Positions 1 to 8,631 of a stretch of DNA of 62,983 nucleotides are shown piece after piece (positions within the stretch are counted from its first letter, which is position 1; every line of letters starts with the position of its first letter). The notes beneath the pieces were generated by a model. That model had not been told where the DNA came from. It searched no databases and was given only the letters and a program-made list of their open reading frames with translations. Position numbers and translations under genes: made by a program. This DNA is from Thalassospira xianhensis MCCC 1A02616 (GTDB taxonomy: Bacteria; Pseudomonadota; Alphaproteobacteria; Rhodospirillales; Thalassospiraceae), in NCBI RefSeq assembly GCF_003326475.1, contig NZ_JPWA01000028.1:1-62983 (forward strand). The letters are read 5' to 3'.

Positions 1-225
1 TCGTTGCTCGCTCCGGCCACGGCGGCAACCTGCCACCCCGACGTCCAGACAAACCTCGGGTCGCTGCCATTTTCACCAGCAGACGGTCTTCGGGCGTACT
101 GCCCCCAACCTGTCCACCACCGACGGGCCAAAATCCGATGCCGCCACTGCTGCTATTTCTGCCCCATCCGGCAAATCCGGGGTCCTTCCCCGATAAGACG
201 CACCTCTCCCGTCATGACAAATAAG

Positions 226-246
226 CGTGTTAGAAACGTGTTAGAA
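226..246. repeat. tandem direct repeat CGTGTTAGAA x2
   Basis: CGTGTTAGAA occurs at 226-235 and again at 237-246, an 11-base period, about one helical turn. This spacing is common for regulator half-sites, but no gene start lies close on either strand, so a role is only a guess. Confidence 0.4.
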
Positions 247-372
247 TTAACGCGGAATACCGCCGTAATGGCTTCGCCATCCGCCGACCCGTATCCTGCG
301 GATTGCCCCGCCACCCTGCCTCAATCTTTGTCCCTGCATCCCGATCACCTCTTTGATCCAGCCCCAAACGCA

Positions 373-407
373 AAAACCCGCAAAGCGCATCTGGCTTTGC
401 GGGTTTT
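373..407 (-). terminator. intrinsic terminator
   Basis: A 14-bp perfect stem, AAAACCCGCAAAGC (373-386) with GCTTTGCGGGTTTT (394-407), encloses a 7-base loop. Read on the minus strand the stem ends in a T tract, so it fits as the terminator of the thioesterase gene that ends at 541. The symmetric A/T ends mean it may also stop plus-strand transcripts. Confidence 0.75.
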
Positions 408-540
408 GGTCCGGGTGCATTTCTCCCGTTGATTTTTCTCTTATGACACAACTAAAAGAACAAATCAAGAACTTTTTCAGGAAATCTGAAAAAGGGGCAG
501 CAAACGACCATCAGCGGCCGTCCTGTATTTTCATGAACGA

Positions 541-990
541 CTATGCGTCGCGCGGCACCCCGTTCGGGTCCTCGCTGCCGCGATGGTATTTGAAGGTGCC
601 GGTCGCAGTTGCGATCACCTCGCCCGCCGCGTTATAGGCCGTGGCTTCGGTAAAGACGATCTTGCGCCCACCGCCCTGTTTACGCCCTTCAACCCGCACC
701 TTGCCGCCGGTTGCCATCCCAATGAAATTTGTCGTCAGTGACAGGGTCAGCGATTTGCGGACATTCCCCGGAACAGCGCAGTAACAGACGGCACAGCCCG
801 ACGCCGTATCCATCAGGGTCGCAATCACGCCCCCATGCAGGATGCCCGCCCGATTGCGGTGATGATCCCTGATTTCAAGTTCCACCACGGCACGGTCTTC
901 TTCCCATTCAACAACCTGATAGCCCAGATAAGCCTGAAGCCCGCTACCATGCGCCTGTTCCCAGGCAAGATTGTCATTCACATCACTCAT
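541..990 (-). CDS. PaaI-family hotdog thioesterase
   Basis: Predicted acyl-CoA thioesterase of 149 residues with the single hotdog fold of the PaaI/YbgC-like group, acting in the cytoplasm. The family signature is visible: HGG at residues 52-54 followed by LMD with Asp61, the usual catalytic or oxyanion-helix region, and a C-terminal strand ending in ATGTFKYHR. A longer frame opens at 1056, but the ATG at 990 is preferred because it matches the family length and has an AAAGG sequence upstream. The gene stands alone; a terminator hairpin lies beyond its stop. Substrate is unknown. Hotdog thioesterases of this kind hydrolyse aryl- or medium-chain acyl-CoA thioesters. Confidence 0.8.
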   Translation of the reverse strand: MSDVNDNLAWEQAHGSGLQAYLGYQVVEWEEDRAVVELEIRDHHRNRAGILHGGVIATLMDTASGCAVCYCAVPGNVRKSLTLSLTTNFIGMATGGKVRVEGRKQGGGRKIVFTEATAYNAAGEVIATATGTFKYHRGSEDPNGVPRDA

Positions 991-1224
991 TGCGCCGACC
1001 TTTGCGTTAATCCTGTTTGCCAAGCTATAGCAGATAAATCCAACATTTTGGACCATGCGAGTTTGGCAATAGATTGTGCATTGCGATATGAATTAATCAT
1101 TCAATATCAATGACTTGTTTTTATCGTTCTCCAAACAAGAAGGGGATAGCGGTGAAACGAGAATAGTGAGTTCAGACGGCGTCTGGTACATCTGAAATCA
1201 CCCCAGACGCAAAGGAACCTAACC

Positions 1225-1401
1225 ATGGCAACGCTTGCACTTAAAGACACCACCACCATCGAACGCGAAGTTCGCGTCAACTGGTTCACCAACCTTGTTC
1301 ATGCTCTTCAGGTCGCCGTGATCATGAAAGCGTCGAAAGCACGCACCCATGATGAACTGATGACCGAATGGAACAATGCATGGCGTCAGGTCGAGGGCTA
1401 A
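1225..1401 (+). CDS. small orphan protein of 58 residues
   Basis: A short frame starting ATGGCAACG and ending TAA at 1399-1401 encodes 58 residues. It has a good Shine-Dalgarno sequence (AAAGGA about 9 bases before the ATG) and codon use like its neighbours. The protein starts MATLALKDTTTIEREVRVNW and ends MTEWNNAWRQVEG. It has no signal peptide or membrane segment and looks helical and mildly charged. I do not recognise a family. A small hairpin, GAGGGC/GCCCTC at 1393-1410, overlaps the stop codon but lacks a T tract. The gene lies alone in the 511-base gap between the divergent thioesterase and the LysR gene. Confidence 0.6.
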   Translation: MATLALKDTTTIEREVRVNWFTNLVHALQVAVIMKASKARTHDELMTEWNNAWRQVEG

Positions 1402-1484
1402 TTCGCCCTCTCTGACCCTGCGGGTTTGAGGATTGGCATCCAAAAGATGCTGACAATTCATCGCCCTTGACGGTTTCAACCAAA

Positions 1485-1500
1485 CAACCGAAAACGGTTG
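1485..1500 (+). promoter_or_regulatory. inverted repeat touching a LysR start codon
   Basis: CAACCG (1485-1490) and CGGTTG (1495-1500) form a perfect 6-bp inverted repeat with an AAAA loop, ending one base before the ATG at 1502. No Shine-Dalgarno sequence is visible in the same place. It could be an autoregulatory operator or a hairpin limiting translation of the regulator. Confidence 0.4.
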
Positions 1501-1501
1501 A

Positions 1502-2434
1502 ATGCAAAAGTTTGATATCGTCACGATCCGGTTATTTGTCGCCATTGTGCGCGCCGGAAGCATCAATGAAGCCGCCCGGCGCGAACATATCGCGACATCG
1601 GCTGTAAGCCGCCGTATCGGCGAACTTGAAGCCATGCTAGGCGTCAAGCTGCTGCGCCGTCTTCCCCGCGGTGTCGAACCGACGGAAGAAGGTGCGATTT
1701 TCGCGCGCTACGGCGAAAAGCTTCTGGGTGATCTTAATCACCTGTCAAACGAGCTGCGCGATTTCAACAGCGGCGAAAAGGGCAAGATTTATCTTGCTGC
1801 CGTGACCTCGGCGATCCTCACCGGACTGCCTGCTTTTCTGGCCGATTTTCAACGTGATTTCCCCGATGTGACCGTCGATGTGCGTGAACTGACATCGCGT
1901 GAGTCATCCGATGCGGTGCGCGAAGGCCGCGCCGATCTGGCGATCATGGCCGATAACGGCCCCTGTCAGGGTTTATCGAACCACGTCTTTTGCGACGATC
2001 CGATCTGGGTCGTGACGCCCAAGGGCCATCCGCTGATCCCCGATCCATCCAATCCGGCTCCGGTTACCTTTGCCGAAGCCGCAAAATACGACATCATTTC
2101 ACTGCATGAAGGCGGCGTGATTGATGACCTGATCAGCGAGGCCGCGGGAAAACTGCATCACGACATGCATCCGCATATCAAGGTCATGCGTTTCGGGTCC
2201 TTGCGCCAGATGATCGCAGCCGGACTTGGCATCGGCTTCCTGCGGCAAAGCTCGGTTGCGGGTTACATTGATCACATGAATATTTCCGGTGCACCGATTG
2301 CCGACAGCTGGGCCAAACGCCAGTTGCTGATCGTGCATGACGGTGAGGATACCCTGACCAGTTCCGCCAAAATCTTCCGCGACTATCTTCTTAAAAAAGC
2401 ATCCGAAACCAAGGTCAAACCGGGCCTTGGCTGA
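1502..2434 (+). CDS. LysR-family transcriptional regulator
   Basis: A 310-residue LysR-type regulator. Residues 1-65 form the winged helix-turn-helix (FVAIVRAGSINEAARREHIA then SAVSRRIGELEAMLGVKLL), and residues 90-300 form the two-lobed periplasmic-binding-like effector domain. Length is normal for the family and the start fits the usual distance to the first helix. It is not divergent from a clear target gene: upstream on the same strand is the 58-residue orphan, and downstream the CbiX-like gene converges with only 15 bases between. The effector and target are unknown. Confidence 0.88.
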   Translation: MQKFDIVTIRLFVAIVRAGSINEAARREHIATSAVSRRIGELEAMLGVKLLRRLPRGVEPTEEGAIFARYGEKLLGDLNHLSNELRDFNSGEKGKIYLAAVTSAILTGLPAFLADFQRDFPDVTVDVRELTSRESSDAVREGRADLAIMADNGPCQGLSNHVFCDDPIWVVTPKGHPLIPDPSNPAPVTFAEAAKYDIISLHEGGVIDDLISEAAGKLHHDMHPHIKVMRFGSLRQMIAAGLGIGFLRQSSVAGYIDHMNISGAPIADSWAKRQLLIVHDGEDTLTSSAKIFRDYLLKKASETKVKPGLG

Positions 2435-2449
2435 TCTGATCGTGTCACG

Positions 2450-3250
2450 TTAAATCAGGCCTGCACCGTTCTCGGCCCGGCTTTTGGCAATCGGGCGATG
2501 CAGCCCGTTTGATCGATCAGGCCTCTGACGGACAAACTTTGCCGCCTCCGCCAAAATCAGATCAGGCAATTCCGCCCATTCGCCAATCGGAGCGAGTATT
2601 TCAATCGTCTCGCCCGATTGCGCCGCAATCATTTCCGGCAAATCCGTGCAGGCATGCATGCCACCGCCTGCCAGCATCGGCACAATCAGCGCATGCTGGC
2701 GCGACCCGATCATTCGCCAGTCCCGCAGTGACGGATCGCCTTCGATATTGCCAATGCAAATCTCGCTTCCTGCGCAGGCGCTGCCAAGTTCCTTGGCAAA
2801 TCTGACGGTTTCCGGCAGTGGCTCTGTCAGGGTTTTCAGGCCATGCGGCACCAGAAATACCGATGTTTCCGAACCATCCCAGCCACGCTGCGAAACGGCG
2901 GCCTGAACATGGCGCGCAACCATGGCCGTAAAGCCCGGCAGATTGATTGCAGGCGGCAGGATAACCGCGCGATCAAGTCCGGCATCACGCAAATTGCGCG
3001 GCAACTCATCAAAAACCAGATAACCTTCGCTGAAAAATAACGGAAAGACGATCAGCTCGTCTGCCTCATGATCGCGCTTCAGCTTTGCCAGTTGATCGGG
3101 AACCGATGGCGTGCTGCGCATATAGCCATGGCGTACCGGCCCGGCCCAATGATCGCGCACGGCATCCGCCAGCGCCGCCGCAGGATCGCCGCCATTGCCG
3201 CTGTTACCATGTGACACCATCATCAGGGTCGGCATGCCAAAACTCGTCAT
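2450..3250 (-). CDS. CbiX/SirB-like chelatase-fold protein
   Basis: A 266-residue protein with the doubled alpha/beta fold of the CbiX/SirB class, which inserts Co or Fe into sirohydrochlorin. The N-terminal half has the strand-loop VSHGNSGNGGD and the second half repeats it as FLVPHGLKT, placing a histidine in each lobe as expected for metal binding. The ATG at 3250 is preferred over a TTG at 3304 because it starts just before the first strand and has a GGTGG sequence upstream. No cobalamin or siroheme genes lie near, so the family assignment is firmer than the reaction. Confidence 0.6.
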   Translation of the reverse strand: MTSFGMPTLMMVSHGNSGNGGDPAAALADAVRDHWAGPVRHGYMRSTPSVPDQLAKLKRDHEADELIVFPLFFSEGYLVFDELPRNLRDAGLDRAVILPPAINLPGFTAMVARHVQAAVSQRGWDGSETSVFLVPHGLKTLTEPLPETVRFAKELGSACAGSEICIGNIEGDPSLRDWRMIGSRQHALIVPMLAGGGMHACTDLPEMIAAQSGETIEILAPIGEWAELPDLILAEAAKFVRQRPDRSNGLHRPIAKSRAENGAGLI

Positions 3251-3328
3251 ATCATGTACCACCAGGGCCTGATCAAAACCTAATAGCTGATACGTGGACT
3301 GCAAGGGTTCGGATTTCCCGCCCCTTCT

Positions 3329-4240
3329 TTATTGCACCAGATCCCAGTGTGGCTGACCGCCAAAACGCTCGTAAATAAAGTCAACCAAAAGCCGGATACG
3401 TGCCGATAATTGTCGGCTGGGCGGATAAAGCAGATACAGAAACAGTTCCGGCGGGCTGTAATCACACAAAACACTGACCAGATTACCACTTTGCAAATCC
3501 GGCCCGGCAATGAAGGTTGGCAATAATGCCAGGCCAAGATCGGCAAGTGCCGCATCGCGCAGAACTTCGGCGTTATTACAGCAAAAAACGCCATTCACCT
3601 GCACGGAAACCGGCCCGTCCGGTCCATTCATCTTCCAGCTCGAACCGGCTGGCAGGCTGCCGTAATGCAGGCATGGCAAAGTTGCAAGATCACGCGGAGA
3701 TTCCGGCTCACCATGCTTTCGGATGAAGTCCGGCGAGGCACACAAAACCCGGTTCATCGGAATGATTTCATGATCAATCAGTGCGAGTGTTTCACTGGGC
3801 TGGCTGATCCGCACCGTCATGTCATACCCGTCCGCGACCGGGTCAATAAAACGGTCCGATAGGGCAAGTTCAACCCGAATATCCGGATATTGCCGCGCAA
3901 AATCAACCAGTGCAGGTCCCAGATGCAGTGTGCCAAATGACATCGGCGCATTGATGCGCATATCGCCCGACGGCGTTTCGCGGTTTTCGCGAATGGCTTC
4001 TTCGGCTTCACGCAGATCTGCCATGATGGCCTTGGCCCGATCATAGAAAGCCCGACCGCTTGGCGTAACCGCGACTTGGCGCGTCGTGCGGTTCAGAAGC
4101 TGCACCCCCAAATCTTCCTCAAGCGCAATGACCGCCCGATTAACCTGGGACCGTGATTGACCAATCGCACGTGCCGCCGCGGCAAAACTGCCTTCATCAA
4201 CCACTTTCACAAAAGTTTGCAAACTGCCAAGCTTGTCCAT
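3329..4240 (-). CDS. LysR-family regulator, divergent from pirin-DoxX
   Basis: A 303-residue LysR-type regulator starting MDKLGSLQTFVKVVDEGSFA, with the DNA-binding domain in residues 1-65 and the effector domain after about residue 90. The ATG at 4240 is taken instead of an upstream TTG at 4255. It is divergent from the pirin gene at 4379, and the 138-base gap between them carries inverted repeats suited to LysR binding. The arrangement suggests it controls the pirin-DoxX operon, probably in answer to an oxidant or electrophile; that last point is inference from LysR-pirin pairs in other bacteria. Confidence 0.88.
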   Translation of the reverse strand: MDKLGSLQTFVKVVDEGSFAAAARAIGQSRSQVNRAVIALEEDLGVQLLNRTTRQVAVTPSGRAFYDRAKAIMADLREAEEAIRENRETPSGDMRINAPMSFGTLHLGPALVDFARQYPDIRVELALSDRFIDPVADGYDMTVRISQPSETLALIDHEIIPMNRVLCASPDFIRKHGEPESPRDLATLPCLHYGSLPAGSSWKMNGPDGPVSVQVNGVFCCNNAEVLRDAALADLGLALLPTFIAGPDLQSGNLVSVLCDYSPPELFLYLLYPPSRQLSARIRLLVDFIYERFGGQPHWDLVQ

Positions 4241-4273
4241 CCGAGGGCCCCGCAATGCCTGAATCTGCCTTAT

Positions 4274-4314
4274 TGTCGCTTATTATGCGACAGTATGCAC
4301 ATTATTACGATAAT
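4274..4314. promoter_or_regulatory. candidate LysR operator between LysR and pirin genes
   Basis: TGTCGC (4274-4279) and GCGACA (4287-4292) form a perfect 6-bp inverted repeat with 7 bases between. A second one, ATTA-CGA-TAAT, lies at 4304-4314. Both are centred in the divergent promoter region, the usual place for recognition and activation sites of a LysR protein. Confidence 0.45.
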
Positions 4315-4378
4315 TGTCACTTTTTGCGAAAAGCGTATTCTGGCTCCAACAAACGACAACCCAGCGATGGAGACCAAC

Positions 4379-5080
4379 ATGATTATCAAGATCGAATCTG
4401 CCGACCGTGGCCGCGCCCAGTTTGGCTGGCTTGACTCCCATCACACTTTTTCCTTCGGTCACTATTACGATCCGAAACGGATGGGTTGGGGCCCGCTGCG
4501 TGTGATTAACGAAGACCGAGTTATCCCCGGTGCAGGTTTTGACACTCATGGCCACAAGGATATGGAAATCATTTCCTATGTGCTTGATGGCGCGCTTGAA
4601 CACAAAGACAGCCTTGGCACCGGTTCCGTTATCCGCCCGGGCCGCCTGCAGCGCATGACGGCCGGAACGGGTATCCGCCATTCGGAATACAACCATTCGA
4701 AAGAAAACCCGGTGCACTTCCTGCAGATTTGGGTCATTCCAGAAGCAGCGAACCTCGAACCGGGTTACGAGGAAAAGGAAATCGCACGTTCCGATACGGG
4801 TTCGGGCCTGTCACTGATCGGCAGCCGCACCGGTAGGGATGGATCGATCACCATTCACCAGGATGTTGACCTTTATGTTGCCCATCTGGGTGAAGGGGAA
4901 ACAGCATCCCATAAAATCGAATCGGGCCGGATTGCCTGGGTTCAGGTGGCGCGCGGCATGCTGAGCGTTAATGGCGAAACCCTGAAAGCTGGCGACGGTG
5001 CCGCCATCCGGGACGAAGACGAACTTGTCTTCACCGACGCAATCGAAGCCGAAGCTCTTGTTTTTGACATGGTCGCCTGA
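4379..5080 (+). CDS. pirin family protein
   Basis: A 233-residue bicupin of the pirin family. The N-terminal cupin carries the metal ligands, with His57 and His59 in FDTHGHKDMEI and further histidine and glutamate in the IRHSEYNHSKENPVHFLQIW stretch (written here as the family's second ligand motif). Pirins bind iron; some act as quercetin dioxygenases and others as regulators. The frame is open far upstream, but the ATG at 4379 has a GGAG sequence 6-7 bases before it and gives the standard N-terminus (MIIKIESADRG). DoxX follows after 32 bases, so the two are probably one operon driven from the LysR-pirin gap. Confidence 0.88.
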   Translation: MIIKIESADRGRAQFGWLDSHHTFSFGHYYDPKRMGWGPLRVINEDRVIPGAGFDTHGHKDMEIISYVLDGALEHKDSLGTGSVIRPGRLQRMTAGTGIRHSEYNHSKENPVHFLQIWVIPEAANLEPGYEEKEIARSDTGSGLSLIGSRTGRDGSITIHQDVDLYVAHLGEGETASHKIESGRIAWVQVARGMLSVNGETLKAGDGAAIRDEDELVFTDAIEAEALVFDMVA

Positions 5081-5112
5081 ACCGGTTTCCCGGTCCGACC
5101 CTTCGAAGGAAA

Positions 5113-5589
5113 ATGAATATGTCGTCCCTTGAAAACACCCAACCACGTCCGATTATCCCGGCCCTTGGCAATCTGTGGGCTACCCTTGAACCTCTTTCAC
5201 CCGTGATCGTTCGCGTCACCACCGGCCTTCTTCTGGTGCCGCACGGTGCCCAGAAACTGTTTGGTGCCTTTGGTGGCTATGGCCTTGAAGGTACCGCTGG
5301 CTGGCTTGAAAGCATCGGCTTTGCACCGGGGTTCCTGTTTGCCCTTCTAATCGGGCTTCTGGAATTCGTGGGAGGCCTGATGTTGACCGTGGGTCTTCTG
5401 ACCCGCCCGGTAGCAGCTGCCGTGATTGTCTTCATGGCTGTTGCTGTCACCATTCACTTGCCCAACGGGTATGCATGGAACAATGCCGGGTTTGAAATGC
5501 CGGTCTTCTGGGGCCTGATGGCGCTTTCGGTTCTGATCCGTGGCGGTGGCAAATATTCGATCGATCGCAAGATCGGTGTCGAATTCTGA
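5113..5589 (+). CDS. DoxX family membrane protein
   Basis: A 158-residue inner-membrane protein with four hydrophobic helices from about residue 28 to 145, including the DoxX hallmark LLLVPHGAQKLFGAFGG after the first helix. The family is linked with quinone- or thiol-dependent redox protection. A clear AAGGA sequence precedes the ATG. It ends the pirin operon; an intrinsic terminator lies about 50 bases after the stop. Confidence 0.87.
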   Translation: MNMSSLENTQPRPIIPALGNLWATLEPLSPVIVRVTTGLLLVPHGAQKLFGAFGGYGLEGTAGWLESIGFAPGFLFALLIGLLEFVGGLMLTVGLLTRPVAAAVIVFMAVAVTIHLPNGYAWNNAGFEMPVFWGLMALSVLIRGGGKYSIDRKIGVEF

Positions 5590-5641
5590 TCCTGCTCACC
5601 CTAACGCAACGATCTTCCCCTCTTCCCTGAACAACGACTTT

Positions 5642-5670
5642 GGGCTGCCTTCACCGGCAGCCCTTTTTGT
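5642..5670 (+). terminator. intrinsic terminator of pirin-DoxX operon
   Basis: GGGCTGCC (5642-5649) pairs with GGCAGCCC (5656-5663) around a 6-base loop and is followed by TTTTTGTTTT. Confidence 0.9.
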
Positions 5671-5809
5671 TTTACTCCCATGATCATATTTACCGGCTTT
5701 TGGGTCCGGAAACCGTATCGACAGATAAGGCATTTGTATTGTCAAAACCCTGCAACGCTGTCAGCCTGATGGCAGCCATCAGCTGACCTTTCCTGAGAAG
5801 GATGCCGGG

Positions 5810-7033
5810 ATGCCGGAAGACGTTTCGATTATTTTCGTTGATGACGATCCCAATGTGCTTAGCGGACTGCGTCGCCGCATCGCGCCAAAACGGCCAGCTT
5901 GGAAACTTCGTTTTTGCACCAGTGGGGCCGAAGCCCTGCGCAATCTCGACCAGCAGGGGGCAGATGTCATTGTTTCGGATATGCAGATGCCCGAAATGGA
6001 CGGGGCTGAATTATTTCGTACCGTCGCACGAAAATATCCTGATACTGCCCGCATCCTGCTTTCGGGTTATTCCGATGAAAAGGCCATCCAGACCGGCAAT
6101 GCGGCAACCCATCATTTTCTGATGAAACCTTGCAGCGATCAGGATGTGATCCATGCCATTGAACGCGGTCTGATCCTGCGCAACTATCTGCGTGATCCGC
6201 TGCTGATCGATATCCTGTATCGCATGTCGGCCACACTTCTCTGGCCCCCGGTTTTTCAAAGACTTCATACGATCCTGCAACACAAAGGGCAAACCAGCGA
6301 AAAAGAGTTGCTGGAACTCAGCCGTAACAATCCCGGCTTCATCGACCTTGCCTGTGAACTTGCACGACGTGAAAAACTTGTTCTGCCAACGGATACGCCC
6401 GATATAGTTACCCTAATCGATCTGTTCGGACCGGAAAGCATCAAGGCGTTGTGTGTCATATGGGCTGTACATGGCCAGCAGACCGGTTTCACCTCCGACA
6501 GTATCGAACAACCCCTCCATCGCAGCCTCGTTCTAGGGCAGATGTCTGCCGAGATCGCCCGTCTCGACGGCTTGTCTCATGAAATGATCGATATTGTCCG
6601 CGCCGCGGCAATTCTTTGCCATGTTGGACTAAACATCATGGAACAGGTGATTCCGGAAAAGGTTGCGGCAAGTCGTGATCATGCAGACCGGGATCACTGC
6701 GACATCATCTCAGCAGAAATCGGTTCAATTGGTGTCTCTCATCCCGGTGTTTCGGCCTGCCTTGCTGCGCTCTGGGGTTTCAAGCACCAGATTATCGAAG
6801 ACATTGCCTTCCATCATCGTCCGGAAGCTGCGCCAACGCAGAATTCCAGATCTTTGCTAATTGTTTATGCCGCACAGCATTTTGCCCGAAAGTTTGGTCG
6901 TGACAGCGATGACCGCACATCCAAATATGACCGCGCAGCAAGCTTCATTGCCCGTTGCAATGCCCAACAGAAATGGGCCTCGTGGGAGCAACATTGTGCG
7001 TCACTTCGCGAAAGCCTTCCCCTGACAATATGA
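5810..7033 (+). CDS. response regulator with receiver and HDOD domains
   Basis: A 407-residue cytoplasmic signalling protein. Residues 1-125 are a complete receiver domain: acidic pair in FVDDDPN, phosphoacceptor Asp57 (SDMQMPEMDG), and Lys106 in LMKP. Residues from about 140 to 330 form an HDOD domain, a helical output related to HD hydrolases but without the metal-binding HD pair, usually a protein-interaction or regulatory unit. An AGAAGGA sequence precedes the ATG. The gene converges on a histidine kinase gene 77 bases downstream, and the two are probably partners. Such REC-HDOD proteins often act in motility, cyclic-di-GMP or metabolic signalling; the target here is unknown. Confidence 0.87.
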   Translation: MPEDVSIIFVDDDPNVLSGLRRRIAPKRPAWKLRFCTSGAEALRNLDQQGADVIVSDMQMPEMDGAELFRTVARKYPDTARILLSGYSDEKAIQTGNAATHHFLMKPCSDQDVIHAIERGLILRNYLRDPLLIDILYRMSATLLWPPVFQRLHTILQHKGQTSEKELLELSRNNPGFIDLACELARREKLVLPTDTPDIVTLIDLFGPESIKALCVIWAVHGQQTGFTSDSIEQPLHRSLVLGQMSAEIARLDGLSHEMIDIVRAAAILCHVGLNIMEQVIPEKVAASRDHADRDHCDIISAEIGSIGVSHPGVSACLAALWGFKHQIIEDIAFHHRPEAAPTQNSRSLLIVYAAQHFARKFGRDSDDRTSKYDRAASFIARCNAQQKWASWEQHCASLRESLPLTI

Positions 7034-7110
7034 TCCTCATATCGTCGTGCAACAGTGAACCGGCAGGAACAGGAGATGATTTCCATACTGCTTGGCGTCG
7101 CAATGTCCCA

Positions 7111-8631
7111 TCAGGACCGAATGTCATAGATTTCATCAATTGCGGCACGATCCCGACATTGATCATGGCCCGCCTGTCGGTTGCCCGGTTTCGGAATACG
7201 GATAATAAATTCGGCCCCGTCGCCACTGGCTTCGGACAAGGTCAGATCGCCATTGAAATCATCCTGAATCAGCTTGCGACAAATCGGCAGGCCTTGGCCC
7301 GTGCCAACCCCGCGTTCCTTGGTGGTAAAGAAATAATCGAAAATACGGTCACGCAGTTCTTCGGGCACACCGCCGCCATTGTCACGCAAACGAATGAAGA
7401 CATCCGTCGTATCCGAGATAACATCCAGCCAGATTTTGCCTGGCCGTTTGCCTGATTCCCGAATTGCCTGCGACGCATTGACGATCAGGTTGATCAAGGC
7501 CTGTGACAGATGGTTCCGTCGGCCTTCGACTTCCCTGACATCTGTCGCATAGTTTTGTTCAAGTTCAGCGACATGTTTTACCTGGTTGCGCGTCAGGGTT
7601 ATCGCCGTTTCAATTTCCTCGGCAATGGAAATCCGTTCGACAGAATCAGTCGTCGGATGGGCAAACTTCCGTATACCCCGAACAATTTCCGCAATCCGGT
7701 CAAGGCCCTGAATGCTCTCCCTGATTGCAAGCGGGATTTCTTCAGTCAGGAAGTCGATGCGGTCCCGATCAAGTTCAAGACGGACGGTTCCATCTGCATC
7801 ACCGGTCCGGACTGCCTTAACCACATCGTCAAAACTGTCAGACAGGAATTCAAGATTGTTCTGAAGGTACTGAGCCGGTGTATTGATTTCATGGGCAACA
7901 CCGCCTGCCAATGTACCCAATGCATGCATTTTGGCATAATCAGCAGCCTCTTCGATGACTTCCTGTTCCTGACGGGCACGCCGCGCATCGACATCTGCGG
8001 CAAAGGCACGCTGACGGTGACGAATGACAAACACCGCAAGACCAATCATGACGATCATGCCGGAAAAGAACAGGTAGGACAGGATTTGTATGTCGGTCTT
8101 CACGCTGGCGATGTTGTTGGCATTATAGACCGACACAAAGTTGGTCGTACGGACCACCGCCTGCTGCAAAGGATCGTCGATAGGTTCAAGCTCGTCGTGA
8201 ATGAAATTCAATATAACAGATTGGTTCGATGTCTTGGCGATCATCGCATCGATGCGGGCGATCTTTTCATCAAGTATCGCCAACAAACTTGTTACCTCAG
8301 GAATTTGTAAAAGAACCTGAAAGCCCTTGCCCTGTTTGACAAGCAAAATGCGGCTCACAAGGATTTCATATTCCAGAAGAACCTGTTCGAAATCTTCGGT
8401 GGCGATTTCATTCTGTACCCGGGCGTATTCGATATATCGCTCGATTTCCAGAAACTGACGCTGAATCTGAAAAACCGCCCATGCAAAATTTTCACGATAC
8501 GTAAATTTTTCATCTTCGAGCTGTCGCACAATCGCAGTCGAAAAGACGCCGTAAAGAATAATGAACAGCGCCAGTATCGAGAAAATGACACCACTCGAAA
8601 TTTTTGACAGAAAATGTCTAGTTTTGCCCAT
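7111..8631 (-). CDS. membrane sensor histidine kinase
   Basis: A 506-residue histidine kinase. Membrane helices lie at about residues 12-32 and 184-204, enclosing a roughly 150-residue helical periplasmic sensor without a recognised ligand fold. The kinase core has the H-box GTLAGGVAHEINTP (His247), an N-box (ALINLIVNAS), G1 (DNGGGVP), F-box (YFFTTKE) and G2 (GTGQGLPI). The ATG at 8631 overlaps the end of the upstream periplasmic-protein gene by 14 bases, so translation is coupled and the two products probably work together. It converges with the REC-HDOD gene and is followed upstream by two more receiver genes, forming one signalling cluster. Confidence 0.9.
   Translation of the reverse strand: MGKTRHFLSKISSGVIFSILALFIILYGVFSTAIVRQLEDEKFTYRENFAWAVFQIQRQFLEIERYIEYARVQNEIATEDFEQVLLEYEILVSRILLVKQGKGFQVLLQIPEVTSLLAILDEKIARIDAMIAKTSNQSVILNFIHDELEPIDDPLQQAVVRTTNFVSVYNANNIASVKTDIQILSYLFFSGMIVMIGLAVFVIRHRQRAFAADVDARRARQEQEVIEEAADYAKMHALGTLAGGVAHEINTPAQYLQNNLEFLSDSFDDVVKAVRTGDADGTVRLELDRDRIDFLTEEIPLAIRESIQGLDRIAEIVRGIRKFAHPTTDSVERISIAEEIETAITLTRNQVKHVAELEQNYATDVREVEGRRNHLSQALINLIVNASQAIRESGKRPGKIWLDVISDTTDVFIRLRDNGGGVPEELRDRIFDYFFTTKERGVGTGQGLPICRKLIQDDFNGDLTLSEASGDGAEFIIRIPKPGNRQAGHDQCRDRAAIDEIYDIRS

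Larger units (their letters stand above)
1..540. other. left-edge region without a supported gene
   Basis: I find no convincing gene in these 540 bases. Frames on both strands are short and of random composition. On the minus strand an ATG at position 70 opens a frame that runs off the left edge after 23 codons, too little to judge. The stretch holds a tandem 10-base repeat (226-246), a terminator hairpin (373-407), and a second AU-rich inverted repeat, CTTTTTCAG at 472-480 with CTGAAAAAG at 486-494, which lies just beyond the stop of the thioesterase gene. Confidence 0.5.

Noticed and set aside
4..432. 142-codon frame at the left edge
   Set aside because: Random-like composition, ends across a terminator hairpin, no ribosome site.
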